Numbered from the stretch's first letter, positions 43,799-54,515 are shown. The stretch: DNA of 64,000 nt from Lutibacter sp. A64 (GCF_022429565.1 NZ_CP092487.1:1211001-1275000), one strand, 5' to 3'. Numbers and translations are program-made. Notes: generated by a model from the sequence alone, not told the origin.

Positions 43799-46018
43799 TT
43801 ATTTGATTCTTATTTTAAGTTTTTTTGAAATATTGTTCGATGCATTTCCGACATAAATTTCATAAGTACCTTTTTCTAAACTCCAATCTGAAATAGTTTC
43901 ATTATAATAAGCCAAATCTTCTACAGCAATTGAAATTTCAACAGTTTCAGTTGAATTATTTTTTACTACAATTTTTTCGAAACCTTTAAGTTCTTTCGCA
44001 GCTCTTTTTACTTTTGATTTTGATTTACCAACATATACCTGAACAACTTCAGAACCAGTAATGACACCAATATTAGAAACATCACAAGTAACTTTAATAA
44101 TATCTGAAGAAGTGTATGTTTTTTTATCTGTACTTACATTATCAATATTAAAATTTGTGTAAGATAAACCATATCCAAAGGCAAAAAGAGGTTTAATTTT
44201 TTGAGTATCGTGCCATCTGTAACCAACTAATATATCCTCTTTATATTCTTGATATTCACCATTTCCAGGATATGAAATTTCACCAAAATGATGTGCAGAA
44301 TTGTCAGTTAAATGTACTGGAAAAGAAAAAGGTAATTTTCCTGAAGGATTTACATCACCGCTAATAACATCAGCTAATGCATTTCCTGCTTCACTTCCTA
44401 GGTACCAACCTTGCATTACCGCATTTACCTTTGACAACCAAGGCATTGCAACTGCATTACCACTTACTAAAACAACTCCAATATTTTTATTAACTTCAAT
44501 TAATTCATCTAACAATTCTTCTTGTCCAAAAGGTAATCCATAATCTATTCTATCTCCTCCTTCACAATCTTGTTGATAATTTTTATTTAGTCCTCCAAAA
44601 AAGAGCACAACATCAGCATTTTTAGCAACTTCAATAGCTTCATTTTTTAAAGCTTCAGCATCTAATTCTGAAGGAATTACTCTACCATATACAGGAGGTC
44701 CTGAAGCATAGCCTAAAGCATGTACAATAGTTGCATTTTTATAACGATCTTGCAAGCCTTTAAGTGGTGATATTTCATTTTTAGCTTTTAATTCTGAAGA
44801 CCCACCACCAAGAGTCATTTTTCTAGTTGCATTTTCTCCAATTACTGCAATTGTCATTTTTTTTGATGGATCTATTGGAAAAAAAGAATTTTCATTTTTT
44901 AACAATACAATCCCTTCAGCAGCAATTTCACGTGCAACTTCAAGGTGCTCATCATTATTAATTTTTCCAAATCCACGATTTTTATTCATATTGGTTCTAA
45001 ACATTAAACGTAAAATTCTTCGAACTTTTTCATCTACAATGCTTTCTTCAATTTCACCTTTTTTTATCATTTGTAAAAAAGGATCTGCTAAATAATAATT
45101 ATCGTATGCATTAAGTGAAGTTGAAGTTAACCCATCTGTACCTGTTCCCATCTCCATATCTAAACCATAAAGTGCAGCTTCTTTTGTATCATGTGTAGAG
45201 CCCCAATCAGAAATTACGACACCATCAAATCCCCAATCTGTTTTTAAAATTTTATTTAATAATTTATGATGTGTAGTATGTTGTCCTCTAAATTGATTAT
45301 AAGCACCCATTACAGACCACACTCCACCTTCTACAACAGCTGCCTTAAAAGCTGGTAAGTAAATCTCATATAATGCTCTATCACTTACTTTTACATTAAT
45401 ATGATCTCTCCATTGCTCTTGATTATTTAATACATAATGTTTTAAACATGCGGCTACACCATTTTCTTGTACACCATGGATATAAGGTATTACCATTTTA
45501 GAAGCTAAAAAAGGATCTTCACCCATATATTCAAAATTACGTCCGTTTAATGGAGTTCTATAAATATTTACACCAGGACCTAATAACACATCTTTCTCTC
45601 TATATAGAGCTTCCTCTCCAATACTAACGCCATATTTTTTAGATAATTTAGGGTTAAAAGTTGCAGCTAAACATGTTAAAGCTGGAAAAGCAGTTATAGA
45701 ATCGTTTGTCCACTTAGCATATCCCCAATTATCCCAGTTAATTTCACCTCTAACTCCGTGCGGACCATCAGACATCCAAACTTCAGGGATTCCTAACCTT
45801 CCAACTCCTGCAGTAGAAAACTTAGATTGTGCATGACACATAGCTACTTTTTCTTCTAATGTTAATAATGAAATTATACTATCAATTTTTAATTCTACAT
45901 CTTGATTTATTATATTTTTAGAAACTATTTCTTGCGCATAAATATTCGTATTTAAAATTAACACTCCAAAAAGTGCTACCAATAACACACCTAGTTTTAA
46001 ACTGTTTTTTCTATTCAT
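43799..46018 (-). CDS. bglX: Exported family 3 glycoside hydrolase (beta-glucosidase type)
   Basis: 739 residues, signal peptide ending NTNIYAQ. GH3 TIM barrel with KHYVLNNQEQWRDHIN and the nucleophile Asp271 in VVISDWGSTHD; a second alpha/beta domain (LGGGSSELKAKNEIS, VVLVSGNAVAMPW) and a C-terminal fibronectin III-like domain follow. Removes terminal beta-linked glucose (or xylose) from oligosaccharides in the periplasm. Second of two GH3 genes, 36 bases after the first. Confidence 0.92.
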   Translation of the reverse strand: MNRKNSLKLGVLLVALFGVLILNTNIYAQEIVSKNIINQDVELKIDSIISLLTLEEKVAMCHAQSKFSTAGVGRLGIPEVWMSDGPHGVRGEINWDNWGYAKWTNDSITAFPALTCLAATFNPKLSKKYGVSIGEEALYREKDVLLGPGVNIYRTPLNGRNFEYMGEDPFLASKMVIPYIHGVQENGVAACLKHYVLNNQEQWRDHINVKVSDRALYEIYLPAFKAAVVEGGVWSVMGAYNQFRGQHTTHHKLLNKILKTDWGFDGVVISDWGSTHDTKEAALYGLDMEMGTGTDGLTSTSLNAYDNYYLADPFLQMIKKGEIEESIVDEKVRRILRLMFRTNMNKNRGFGKINNDEHLEVAREIAAEGIVLLKNENSFFPIDPSKKMTIAVIGENATRKMTLGGGSSELKAKNEISPLKGLQDRYKNATIVHALGYASGPPVYGRVIPSELDAEALKNEAIEVAKNADVVLFFGGLNKNYQQDCEGGDRIDYGLPFGQEELLDELIEVNKNIGVVLVSGNAVAMPWLSKVNAVMQGWYLGSEAGNALADVISGDVNPSGKLPFSFPVHLTDNSAHHFGEISYPGNGEYQEYKEDILVGYRWHDTQKIKPLFAFGYGLSYTNFNIDNVSTDKKTYTSSDIIKVTCDVSNIGVITGSEVVQVYVGKSKSKVKRAAKELKGFEKIVVKNNSTETVEISIAVEDLAYYNETISDWSLEKGTYEIYVGNASNNISKKLKIRIK

Positions 46019-46054
46019 TTTTTATTATTTAATTTTTATATAGATTAGTCAAAT

Positions 46055-48691
46055 TTAGTTATTTTCAATTAAAAAAGGTGTTCCTTTAATGGTAACTATT
46101 TCAGATAATACATTGTTGCTTTTTCTTCCTTTAATATCAGGTTGTTCACCTCCAACAGAAATTAAAATTTCCTCATTAATTACCACTTGCTGGTAATCTT
46201 TATTCACTATTGCTAGTTGTTTAGGAGTAACAGTGAATTCAACAGTTTTGGTTTCTCCAATATTTAGATGAATTCTATTAAACCCTAACAACGATCGCGT
46301 AGGATTTAATCCGTCATCTTTAAGTCTTGTTGCATATAATTGTACTACTTCTTCTCCGTTAAATTCTCCTTTATTGGTAATATCGACTGATACTTTCAAA
46401 TTTTGATTTGTTGAAATTTCTTTTTGTATTTTTAAATCTGAATATTTAAAGTTAGTATAACTTAACCCATAACCGAACGGATAAAGAGCTTCTCCTTTAA
46501 AATAACGATAGGTTTTACCTTTCATACTATACTCTGAAAATTCAGGGATATCATCAATATCTTTATAAAATGTTAAAGGCAACCTTCCTGCTGGATTATA
46601 ATCTCCAAAAATCACATCTGCAATAGCAGTTCCTCCTGCCTGACCAGGATACCAAGCTTCAATAATTGCTGGTATATTATCATTCTCCCAATTTATAGCA
46701 ACAGCACTTCCATTTAATAAAACTAATACCATTGGTTTCCCTAACTTATTTAATTTTTTCATTAAATCTGTTTGAGTTTTAGGAAGTTTAACATCCAATC
46801 TATCACCTCCAGAAAAACCATCAACTTTTACTTTCATTTCTTCACCTTCTAATAATGGACTTAATCCCATACACAAGACTATTAAATCAGATTTTTTTGC
46901 AATTTCAATTGCTTCTTGCTCTAAAGAATCTGTAGGTGCTTCCCATAAAAATCTCATAATAGCATAGTCTGTATTATTTTGCTTGTATTCTAGTTTTATT
47001 TTATATTTTTTACCAGCTTCTAGAGATACATATTCATATTCTTTTTTAGGATGATGTACATCTTCCCTTTCAACTAAAAGTTTATCATCTAAATATAATT
47101 TCATTCCTGAAAAAGCCTCACCACCTAAAGCATATTTACCTGTTTTTTGAACACTTATATACCCTGTCCAACGAACAGAAAAATGATCATATTTCATATC
47201 TGAAAAAGGAGCTTTAGTTCTCCAAATAAAATCAACATTTTTATCTACTTGAGAATGGTTTGGAGTTCCTTCGCAGTATAAATTTGAATAATATGCAGCA
47301 TTAAGTCCATTTGTTTGTAAAGTTTCATCAGTAAATAATACAGATGTTGGTATGGCTTCAAAAATTGGTAATCCTTCTGCTGTTTTACATCCAACAGCAA
47401 AGTTAACTTCAGCATCTGGTAATTTATCAATAATACCTTTTAAAGGTGTTATTGGATTTGAAGGGTATCCATTATAATTTCCTAATAAAACTTCTAAATC
47501 ATCTGAATTTGGACCGATAACAGCTACTTTTTTGACATCTTTACTGAATGGTAATAAATTATTTTCATTTTTTAACAAGACTAAAGATTTTCTAGAAGTC
47601 TCTAAAGCCAATAATCTATGTGTTTCAGAATCAACAACATCATAGGGAATTTTCTCATATTTTACAGCTCCTTCTGGAGCAAATAAACCCAATTTCAATC
47701 GCGCTACAATTAATCTTTCTAAAGAAACATTTAATTCGTCTTCAGTAATATGTCCATTTTTTACAGCTTCAACAAGAGCTGGATAAGAATCTCCACAATT
47801 TAAATCAGTTCCAGCTTTTACCGCCATTGCAGCAGCTTCTTGCTGATTTTCAGAGACTTCATGAGCTCCTTTATTATAAAAATCTTTTATAGCCCAACAA
47901 TCCGAAACTATATATCCTTTAAAGCCCCATTTATTTCTCAATAAATCACTTAATTCCGTATTTCCACAACATGGTAAACCATCATAACTGTTATAAGCAC
48001 ACATTATAGAATATACACCAGCTTGTTTTATTACTTTTTCAAATTGTGGACTATAAGTATTTACCATATCATATGGCGTTGGAGTTACATTAAAACTATG
48101 TCTACTAATCTCTGGCCCACTATGAACTACAAAATGTTTTGCAGTAGCAATTAACTTATAATATGTTGGATCATCTCCTTGTAATCCTTTAATAAATTGC
48201 ACACCAAGTTCTCCTGTCAAATAGGGATCTTCCCCATATGTTTCCATACCTCTTCCCCATCTAGGATCTCTAAAAATATTAATATTAGGTGTCCAATATG
48301 TTAACCCTTGGTAAATTCCTCTTTTATTTCTACTTGCAAATTCGTGATGTTTTGCTCTTGCTTCATCTGAAATTGCATTTGCAACTCTAAACATTTGTTG
48401 TTTATCCCACATTGCCCCCATACCAATGGCTTGAGGAAAAACTGTTGCTACACCTGCTCTTGCAACGCCATGTAAACATTCATTCCACCAATTATATTCT
48501 GGTATTTCTAAGCGTTCAATTGCTGGAGATTCATAGCTCATTTGTGAAACTTTCTCTTCTAAAGTCATTAATGACACTAAATGTTTTGCTCGATTTTCAA
48601 AACTTTCATTAGGATTTTTATAAATTGGTTGATTATCTACACATGAAAAAACTATAATGATTGTAACTATTAAAGAAACATATTTTCTCAT
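46055..48691 (-). CDS. Family 3 glycoside hydrolase lipoprotein with a PA14 domain
   Basis: 878 residues, lipobox IIIVFSC (Cys17), so probably anchored to a membrane, possibly outward. GH3 barrel with TAKHFVVHSGPE and the nucleophile Asp264 in YIVSDCWAIKDFY. A PA14 carbohydrate-binding module (about 455-585; RWTGYISVQKTGKYAL) is inserted in the second domain, as in many GH3 xylosidases and glucosidases; a fibronectin III-like domain ends it. The architecture fits either beta-xylosidase or beta-glucosidase; the neighbouring cellobiose phosphorylase favours glucans. Confidence 0.9.
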   Translation of the reverse strand: MRKYVSLIVTIIIVFSCVDNQPIYKNPNESFENRAKHLVSLMTLEEKVSQMSYESPAIERLEIPEYNWWNECLHGVARAGVATVFPQAIGMGAMWDKQQMFRVANAISDEARAKHHEFASRNKRGIYQGLTYWTPNINIFRDPRWGRGMETYGEDPYLTGELGVQFIKGLQGDDPTYYKLIATAKHFVVHSGPEISRHSFNVTPTPYDMVNTYSPQFEKVIKQAGVYSIMCAYNSYDGLPCCGNTELSDLLRNKWGFKGYIVSDCWAIKDFYNKGAHEVSENQQEAAAMAVKAGTDLNCGDSYPALVEAVKNGHITEDELNVSLERLIVARLKLGLFAPEGAVKYEKIPYDVVDSETHRLLALETSRKSLVLLKNENNLLPFSKDVKKVAVIGPNSDDLEVLLGNYNGYPSNPITPLKGIIDKLPDAEVNFAVGCKTAEGLPIFEAIPTSVLFTDETLQTNGLNAAYYSNLYCEGTPNHSQVDKNVDFIWRTKAPFSDMKYDHFSVRWTGYISVQKTGKYALGGEAFSGMKLYLDDKLLVEREDVHHPKKEYEYVSLEAGKKYKIKLEYKQNNTDYAIMRFLWEAPTDSLEQEAIEIAKKSDLIVLCMGLSPLLEGEEMKVKVDGFSGGDRLDVKLPKTQTDLMKKLNKLGKPMVLVLLNGSAVAINWENDNIPAIIEAWYPGQAGGTAIADVIFGDYNPAGRLPLTFYKDIDDIPEFSEYSMKGKTYRYFKGEALYPFGYGLSYTNFKYSDLKIQKEISTNQNLKVSVDITNKGEFNGEEVVQLYATRLKDDGLNPTRSLLGFNRIHLNIGETKTVEFTVTPKQLAIVNKDYQQVVINEEILISVGGEQPDIKGRKSNNVLSEIVTIKGTPFLIENN

Positions 48692-48786
48692 TTCTATATT
48701 TTTTAATTGGGTTATTCATAGTCAAATTAATATAAACTATAAAAAGATTTGGGTTAATTTGAATTCTTTATTTTGATTATTAATAC

Positions 48787-48817
48787 AAAAAACAACGTGT
48801 TTACCACGTTGTTTTTT
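48787..48817 (-). terminator. Terminator after susD
   Basis: ACAACGTG and CACGTTGT form a hairpin with six A before and six T after. It separates susCD from the downstream GH3 pair, which would then need read-through or its own promoter. Confidence 0.82.
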
Positions 48818-48844
48818 ATCTATTTAAAATACTAGTATTAGATA

Positions 48845-50389
48845 TTAATAACCAGGATTTTGATCATCTTGTGTTAAAGCAGCATTTAAATCAATTTCTG
48901 TAATAGGTATTGGAAATAAGTCATTTTTAGTTGTATAACCAGTTCCAGCTAATTCTGAAGAAGCTTTTCCCCAACGAACTAAATCCCAAAAACGTTGACC
49001 TTCATGCGCAAATTCTAAAAATTTATCTTGCATCATAGCTTCAAATAAAGCATCACCACTTAGTGAATTATCTAAAGCATCTAAACCTGCTCTTAATCTA
49101 ACTTTATTTAATTCGATAATAGCTTTATCATCAGCACCTGTTTTGTTATAGGCTTCAGCTGCTAAAAATAATACTTCAGCATATCTAAACAATCTCCAAT
49201 TTACAGAATAATTTAACTCTTTTATACCACCCTCACTTGTATCTGAATCTTTTGTAGCATATTTTATTCTAATAGCTCCATCGTATCCATAAATTTCAAC
49301 AGGATTTCCATCTTCATCTGTACTATTTACAGATCCTCCTGCATCAACTAATTCTTGTTCAGTCATTATAGTTGCTGATCTACGTGCGTTTTCACCAGAA
49401 GCTTCAAAAGCAGAAATTAATTTTGCTGAAGGGTAATTAAATCCCCAACCATTTAATAATCCTACAGGAGCTATATCAAACTCACCACGAGGTCCCATCA
49501 ATTGTACGTGTAAATTACTTTCCATTCTTCCTCCCCACGCAACATTTCCCCAATCATAAGCATTTGTAGCAACGAATCCTATTTCTAATAAAGACTCAAC
49601 TCCAAATTCTCCATCAACAGACCAAACATCTTCATTGGTTGCTGCTAATCCATAATTAGGATTAGAAATAACAGGTTCTAAGTAATTAAGTGCTTCAGAA
49701 TATTTTTCTTGAAAAACTAATACTTTTCCCATTAATGCTTGCGCAGATGCTTTTGAAACTCTAAAATCTTGAGCTAAGGCACCTCTTGTTGGTAATCCGT
49801 TTATAGCTTCTGTTAAATCTGCTTCTACTTGTGCATATATTTCTGACCTAGGACTTTTTGGAATTGCAAAAGCTTCAGAACTTAATTCAGATGGATTAAC
49901 CAATCGTAAAGGCACATCACCCCACATTGTTGTTAATTCAAAATAACACCAAGCTCTCATAAATTTTGCTTCTGCTAATACAGCTGCTTTATTTGACAAT
50001 TCGCTAAGTTCTACATTTTCAATAATAGTATTTGCCAATGCAATTGTACGGTAATGTAAATTCCAAACACTTGTAACAGCAGGGTTTGATACAGATAAAT
50101 TAACATAATCATTAATTTCTACTAATGGAACTTGATCTGTAGCAGAACCACCTCCACAATTAACATCATCTCCTGGTAACATTTTTACAAAATAAGCACT
50201 AGACCAATCTTTTGCATAATTGTACTGCATTAAATCATACAAACCTATTAAAGCTTGTTCCGCATTTTCTTCTGTATTGAAGAATGTCGAAGCATCTAAA
50301 ACTCCAACTGGTGGAATTTCTACAAAGTCTTTACTACATGAAACACTTATTAAAAGTATAACTATAGTACTAAAAATTATTTTTTTCAT
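48845..50389 (-). CDS. susD: SusD/RagB-family surface glycan-binding lipoprotein
   Basis: 514 residues with lipobox LLISVSC (Cys18). SusD-like helical repeats (GLYDLMQYNYAKDW, AEAKFMRAWCYFELTTMWGD, LFRYAEVLFLAAEAYNKTG, GQRFWDLVRWGKAS) are all present. It caps the SusC transporter at the cell surface and binds the target oligosaccharide. 21 bases after susC. Confidence 0.95.
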   Translation of the reverse strand: MKKIIFSTIVILLISVSCSKDFVEIPPVGVLDASTFFNTEENAEQALIGLYDLMQYNYAKDWSSAYFVKMLPGDDVNCGGGSATDQVPLVEINDYVNLSVSNPAVTSVWNLHYRTIALANTIIENVELSELSNKAAVLAEAKFMRAWCYFELTTMWGDVPLRLVNPSELSSEAFAIPKSPRSEIYAQVEADLTEAINGLPTRGALAQDFRVSKASAQALMGKVLVFQEKYSEALNYLEPVISNPNYGLAATNEDVWSVDGEFGVESLLEIGFVATNAYDWGNVAWGGRMESNLHVQLMGPRGEFDIAPVGLLNGWGFNYPSAKLISAFEASGENARRSATIMTEQELVDAGGSVNSTDEDGNPVEIYGYDGAIRIKYATKDSDTSEGGIKELNYSVNWRLFRYAEVLFLAAEAYNKTGADDKAIIELNKVRLRAGLDALDNSLSGDALFEAMMQDKFLEFAHEGQRFWDLVRWGKASSELAGTGYTTKNDLFPIPITEIDLNAALTQDDQNPGY

Positions 50390-50410
50390 ATTTATATAAA
50401 TGTTTTTTTA

Positions 50411-53400
50411 TTAAAAATCTAATGACAGTCCAAACATAATTTCTCTAGGTATTGGATAGAACCCTCTATCTACACCAATACTATTATCTGAAAAACTACC
50501 TGCTTCAGGATCTAAACCTGAAAATTTAGTAAATGTAAAGTAGTTATCCATTGAAACATAAACTCTTAATCGTTTTAAAGAAATCTTTTCAATTAATTCA
50601 TCTGCAAAAGTGTATCCTAATTGTAATTGTTTAATTCTCATATAAGAACCATCTTCAACAACTAAATCTGATTGATATGCATCTATAGCATTTGCAGCAC
50701 CTGGCATAGAAGCATTATCTCCTGCTTGTGTCCATCTATCTGTAAACCAATTTACTGGTTTATTTGTAAAAGGACGTGAAGGTTGGTGGTATGCAGCAAT
50801 AATTTCGTTTCCTGCAACACCTTGGAACATAAGATTAAAATCGAAATTTTTGTAACCTAAAGATATATTACCTCCATAAATTAAATCTGGATGAGGTGAC
50901 CCAATAAATGTTTTATCATTCGCTGTAATTCCGGCATTTCCATCAGTTTCAACGTAAATAGGAGCTCCTGTTGCAGGATCTATTCCATCTGTTTTATATC
51001 CATAAAAATACCATACTGGATATCCCTCTTCAAATCTTGTAACTCCGTCACCATTTGATGGTGCTGTAGCTCCTTGTAATGGAGAAGGTACAATTACATC
51101 CGTTACTTCATTATCTAAAGTAGAGAAGTTAAAATTAACTCCATAACTCAATCCTCCATCAGTAGTATCATTCCATCCGGCTTCAAATTCAAGACCTGTA
51201 TTTTTAATAGTACCACCATTAATAGCTCCAACGGTTTGACCTAATGAAGGTGGTGCAATAATATTTCCATCAGGAATAATTAAATCTTTCGTAGTTTTAT
51301 TATACCAATCAGCTCCAAAATTAAATCTACCATTAAACGCTCTTAAATCAACACCTATATCGGTTTGTTCTGAACGTTCCCAAGTTAAACTAGGGTTTGC
51401 TAAATCTCCAGGTGTTACACCTGTTACACCTTCATAAACAACTGGAACAGTACCATCAACAGTTCTAAATACTTGAATATCTCCATTACCTGCTAAGTTA
51501 GCATCTGAACCATTTTGTCCCCAACTTGCACGAAATTTAAAATAATCTATAGCGCTATCTTCATTCCAAAAGTCTTCTTTTGAAAGTACCCATCCAGCTG
51601 AAACAGCAGGGAAATATCCACCTTTGTTAGATGTAGGGAAAACACTTGAAGTATCATATCTTAAAGAACCTTCAAACATATATTTTCCTGCAAAATCATA
51701 TGATAATCTTCCATAAACAGAGTTCATGTTTTTTTGGTAAATACTTCCACCAATTTTATCATTATCTCTATTAGTAAAATCGAAATATGTAAACTCTTCA
51801 GATTCTTGAGCTACTTCTCCACCTTGTAATGAATAATAAGGATTTTTAATTTTTTCAGCAGAATATCCTAATAAAGCTGAAAAGTTATGATCTCCTACTT
51901 GTTTTGTATAGTCTACAAAATTTTCCCACAACCATCTAGAGTTTCTACTTAAATTATCATTTAAAGTTACTTGTGAATTTTGCTCTTCTGAAGAAACATA
52001 ATAAATAGGTGTCCATCTACTATCAATCGTATTAGATCTCTCATACCCTAATCTAGATGTAAAGTTTAATCCTTCAGTTAATTTAAATTTAGCAAATACA
52101 GATAATAATATTTTATCAGTATCAATTCCACCTCTATAAATATAGTTTGAAGACGCAACTGGATTTATTACCTCTCCAGTAGAATATGTTGGATAACCAT
52201 AAACATTACCATTGTTATCTATCATTGCAGTTCCGTTTGCAACACCATCAGCTGCTCTTGAAGGTAAAGTACCAGAATAAATTACTGGAGTTAGCGGGTC
52301 AATTAATAACATACTGTTAATAGGACTTCTATATGAATCATCTTCTGAAATTGGAGAATTTGCAATATTTGTATAAGTAATATTTGCACCAATTTCTAAC
52401 CATTCTTTTACATCACTTTTAACATTTAAACGTGTTGTATATCTTTTGTAATTATTATCCTCTCCAACTGTTCCATCTTGATCTAAGTATGAACCCGATA
52501 AATAATAAGATGTTTTTTCAGTTGCTCCAGAAAAACTAACATCATAACGTTGAACAAATGAATTATTAAAAGTTTCATCAATCCAATTAGTATTAATACC
52601 ATTATCAACTACAGTAGCTTCACCTGCTTCGTTCATATAAGTTACAAATTGGCTAGCATCCATTAACTCCATTTTTGTATTTACAGATTGAGACCCTAAA
52701 CTAGAGCTAAAACTAATAATTTGTTCACCTATTTTTCCTTGTTTAGTTGTAATAATTACAACACCATTTGCTCCTTCTGTACCATAAATTGCAGAAGAGG
52801 CTGCATCTTTTAAAACTTCAATATTAGCAATATCACTAGGAGCAATATTATCCATTGAGCTTACTTTCATACCATCTACAATATATAAAGGATCTGAATT
52901 ACCGTTTGAACCTGCTCCTCTAATTCTCACTTTTGCTCCAGAACCTGGAGAACCTGAAGAAGAAACAACAGTTACACCTGAAACTCTACCTTGTAAAACT
53001 TGTTCTACACGTGGGCTCGATGAATTTTCAATTTCTTTAGAATCTAAACTAGAAATTGCACCAGTAACTAAGCTTTTCTTTTTAGTTCCATAACCAATAA
53101 CAACTACTTGATCTAAAACATCTGACTGTTCAATAAGAATAACATTAATAACTTTTTCTCCATTTACATTAATCTCTTTTGTTCCATACCCAACATAAGA
53201 AATTTCAAGTACAGCATCTGGTGCTACATCTTCTAAAATGTATTTACCATTAAAATCTGAAGTTGTTCCATTACTCGTTCCTTTTACCATAATACTAGCT
53301 CCTGGCAATGGGCCATTACTGTCCGAAACAGTTCCTGAAACACTTTGTGCATGTGCAAAAACACCTAGCAAAAGGCTTCCAAGAAAAAGGATTTTTTTTA

Positions 53401-53416
53401 ACATTTGATTTTTCAT
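50411..53416 (-). CDS. susC: SusC/RagA-family TonB-linked outer-membrane transporter
   Basis: 1001 residues. Signal peptide ending GVFAHAQ, a carboxypeptidase-regulatory-like domain (SVSGTVSDSNGPLPGASIMV), the TonB box region DQVVVIGYGTKKK, a plug (VEQVLQGRVSGVTV, ADGMK-like VDGMKVSSMD, GANGVVIITTK) and a beta-barrel ending LSLDF. Energised import of oligosaccharides with SusD. Its promoter box is 70 bases upstream, in the region shared with the divergent AraC-type regulator. Confidence 0.95.
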   Translation of the reverse strand: MKNQMLKKILFLGSLLLGVFAHAQSVSGTVSDSNGPLPGASIMVKGTSNGTTSDFNGKYILEDVAPDAVLEISYVGYGTKEINVNGEKVINVILIEQSDVLDQVVVIGYGTKKKSLVTGAISSLDSKEIENSSSPRVEQVLQGRVSGVTVVSSSGSPGSGAKVRIRGAGSNGNSDPLYIVDGMKVSSMDNIAPSDIANIEVLKDAASSAIYGTEGANGVVIITTKQGKIGEQIISFSSSLGSQSVNTKMELMDASQFVTYMNEAGEATVVDNGINTNWIDETFNNSFVQRYDVSFSGATEKTSYYLSGSYLDQDGTVGEDNNYKRYTTRLNVKSDVKEWLEIGANITYTNIANSPISEDDSYRSPINSMLLIDPLTPVIYSGTLPSRAADGVANGTAMIDNNGNVYGYPTYSTGEVINPVASSNYIYRGGIDTDKILLSVFAKFKLTEGLNFTSRLGYERSNTIDSRWTPIYYVSSEEQNSQVTLNDNLSRNSRWLWENFVDYTKQVGDHNFSALLGYSAEKIKNPYYSLQGGEVAQESEEFTYFDFTNRDNDKIGGSIYQKNMNSVYGRLSYDFAGKYMFEGSLRYDTSSVFPTSNKGGYFPAVSAGWVLSKEDFWNEDSAIDYFKFRASWGQNGSDANLAGNGDIQVFRTVDGTVPVVYEGVTGVTPGDLANPSLTWERSEQTDIGVDLRAFNGRFNFGADWYNKTTKDLIIPDGNIIAPPSLGQTVGAINGGTIKNTGLEFEAGWNDTTDGGLSYGVNFNFSTLDNEVTDVIVPSPLQGATAPSNGDGVTRFEEGYPVWYFYGYKTDGIDPATGAPIYVETDGNAGITANDKTFIGSPHPDLIYGGNISLGYKNFDFNLMFQGVAGNEIIAAYHQPSRPFTNKPVNWFTDRWTQAGDNASMPGAANAIDAYQSDLVVEDGSYMRIKQLQLGYTFADELIEKISLKRLRVYVSMDNYFTFTKFSGLDPEAGSFSDNSIGVDRGFYPIPREIMFGLSLDF

Positions 53417-53486
53417 AAAAAATTTGGTTTAATTATTCTTTAGTTTTTCATATTAATAAATCCTAATGATTTAGTTAATACATTCA

Positions 53487-53494
53487 CAAATTTA
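53487..53494 (-). promoter_or_regulatory. TAnnTTTG -7 box for susC
   Basis: TAAATTTG on the minus strand; leaves a leader of roughly 60-65 bases before the susC ATG. Confidence 0.5.
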
Positions 53495-53522
53495 TAGAAG
53501 ATGTTAACAGAATATTAATATA

Positions 53523-53556
53523 ATATTGTCACTTTTTTATATATTTACGACAATAT
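53523..53556. promoter_or_regulatory. Inverted repeat in the susC-araC type intergenic region, possible operator
   Basis: ATATTGTC (53523-53530) and GACAATAT (53549-53556) are exact inverted copies separated by 18 bases, 29 bases upstream of the susC -7 box. Position and symmetry suggest a binding site for the divergently encoded regulator or another factor. Confidence 0.4.
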
Positions 53557-53594
53557 AACATATAAATGAGACAAAATAATACATTATAATAGTT

Positions 53595-54467
53595 ATGATT
53601 GCTAATGCTCACAGAGAAATAACTCGTTTAATACCTGAAGATAGTTTTTTAGTTGAAGAAAGAGTTAAAGATGATTTTGATTTCCCTATTCATTTTCACC
53701 CAGAATATGAATTAAACTTCATTTATAAAGGTAAAGGAGTAAGACGAATTATTGGTGACCATTCTGAAAACATTGAAGACATAGAACTTGTTTTAACAGG
53801 TCCAAATATTGTTCATGGTTGGCAACTTCATGAATGCACTTGCAAAGAAATTTATGAGATTACAATTCATATTCATCAAGATTTATTAAACGAAAAAACA
53901 CTATCGCGTAGAATTTTTAAACCTATTAAAGATATGTTTGCTAGGTCTAAACACGGTATACTTTTTTCAAGAGAAACAACACTTAAAATAATGCCTCGAT
54001 TAATGGTGCTTACTCGTATTTCAGGTATTGAGTATTATTTAGAATTTGTTTCTATTTTAAATGATTTAGCTAAATCTGAAAATCAAAGGATGCTTTCTAA
54101 TTCAAGTGCAGAAAAAGAAGACTTTCATAATAGCGATAAAATTAAAAAAGTGTATGAATTTATTCAGGAAAATTTTAATAAAACCATAACATTAAATGAA
54201 ATATCTGAATTGGTAAATATGAGTCCGGTATCTTTTAATAGATTTATAAAAAAACGTACAGGAAAAACATTTATTACTTATATAAACGACACGCGTATTA
54301 GCTTTGCTTCACATTGGCTTTTAGAAACTGATTTGACTATTGGAGAAATTGCATTTAAATGCGGATTTAATAATATTGCCAATTTTAATAGATTGTTTAA
54401 AAAATCTAAAAATTGTACACCTAAAGAGTTTAGAGAACAATTTGTAGGAATACAAAAAGTATTATAG
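53595..54467 (+). CDS. AraC-family regulator with N-terminal cupin domain
   Basis: 290 residues. Residues about 25-100 form a cupin-like sensor (HFHPEYELNFIYKGKG, GPNIVHGWQLHEC); residues about 190-285 are the double helix-turn-helix (ITLNEISELVNMSPVSFNRF and IGEIAFKCGFNNIANFNRLF). Divergent from susC, so it likely senses a sugar in the cytoplasm and controls the PUL, in place of the hybrid two-component or SusR regulators commonly seen. Whether it activates or represses cannot be told. Confidence 0.9.
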   Translation: MIANAHREITRLIPEDSFLVEERVKDDFDFPIHFHPEYELNFIYKGKGVRRIIGDHSENIEDIELVLTGPNIVHGWQLHECTCKEIYEITIHIHQDLLNEKTLSRRIFKPIKDMFARSKHGILFSRETTLKIMPRLMVLTRISGIEYYLEFVSILNDLAKSENQRMLSNSSAEKEDFHNSDKIKKVYEFIQENFNKTITLNEISELVNMSPVSFNRFIKKRTGKTFITYINDTRISFASHWLLETDLTIGEIAFKCGFNNIANFNRLFKKSKNCTPKEFREQFVGIQKVL

Positions 54468-54490
54468 TACCTAAATACTATAATACTTTT
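54455..54490. terminator. Terminator overlapping the regulator's stop codon
   Basis: A perfect 15-base stem (54455-54469 with 54476-54490, six-base loop) includes the last codons and TAG of the AraC-type gene and ends in TTTT; it lies just beyond the convergent phosphorylase stop and may serve both. Confidence 0.7.
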
Positions 54491-54515
54491 ATAAGTATAA
54501 AAAAACTAACTCAAA

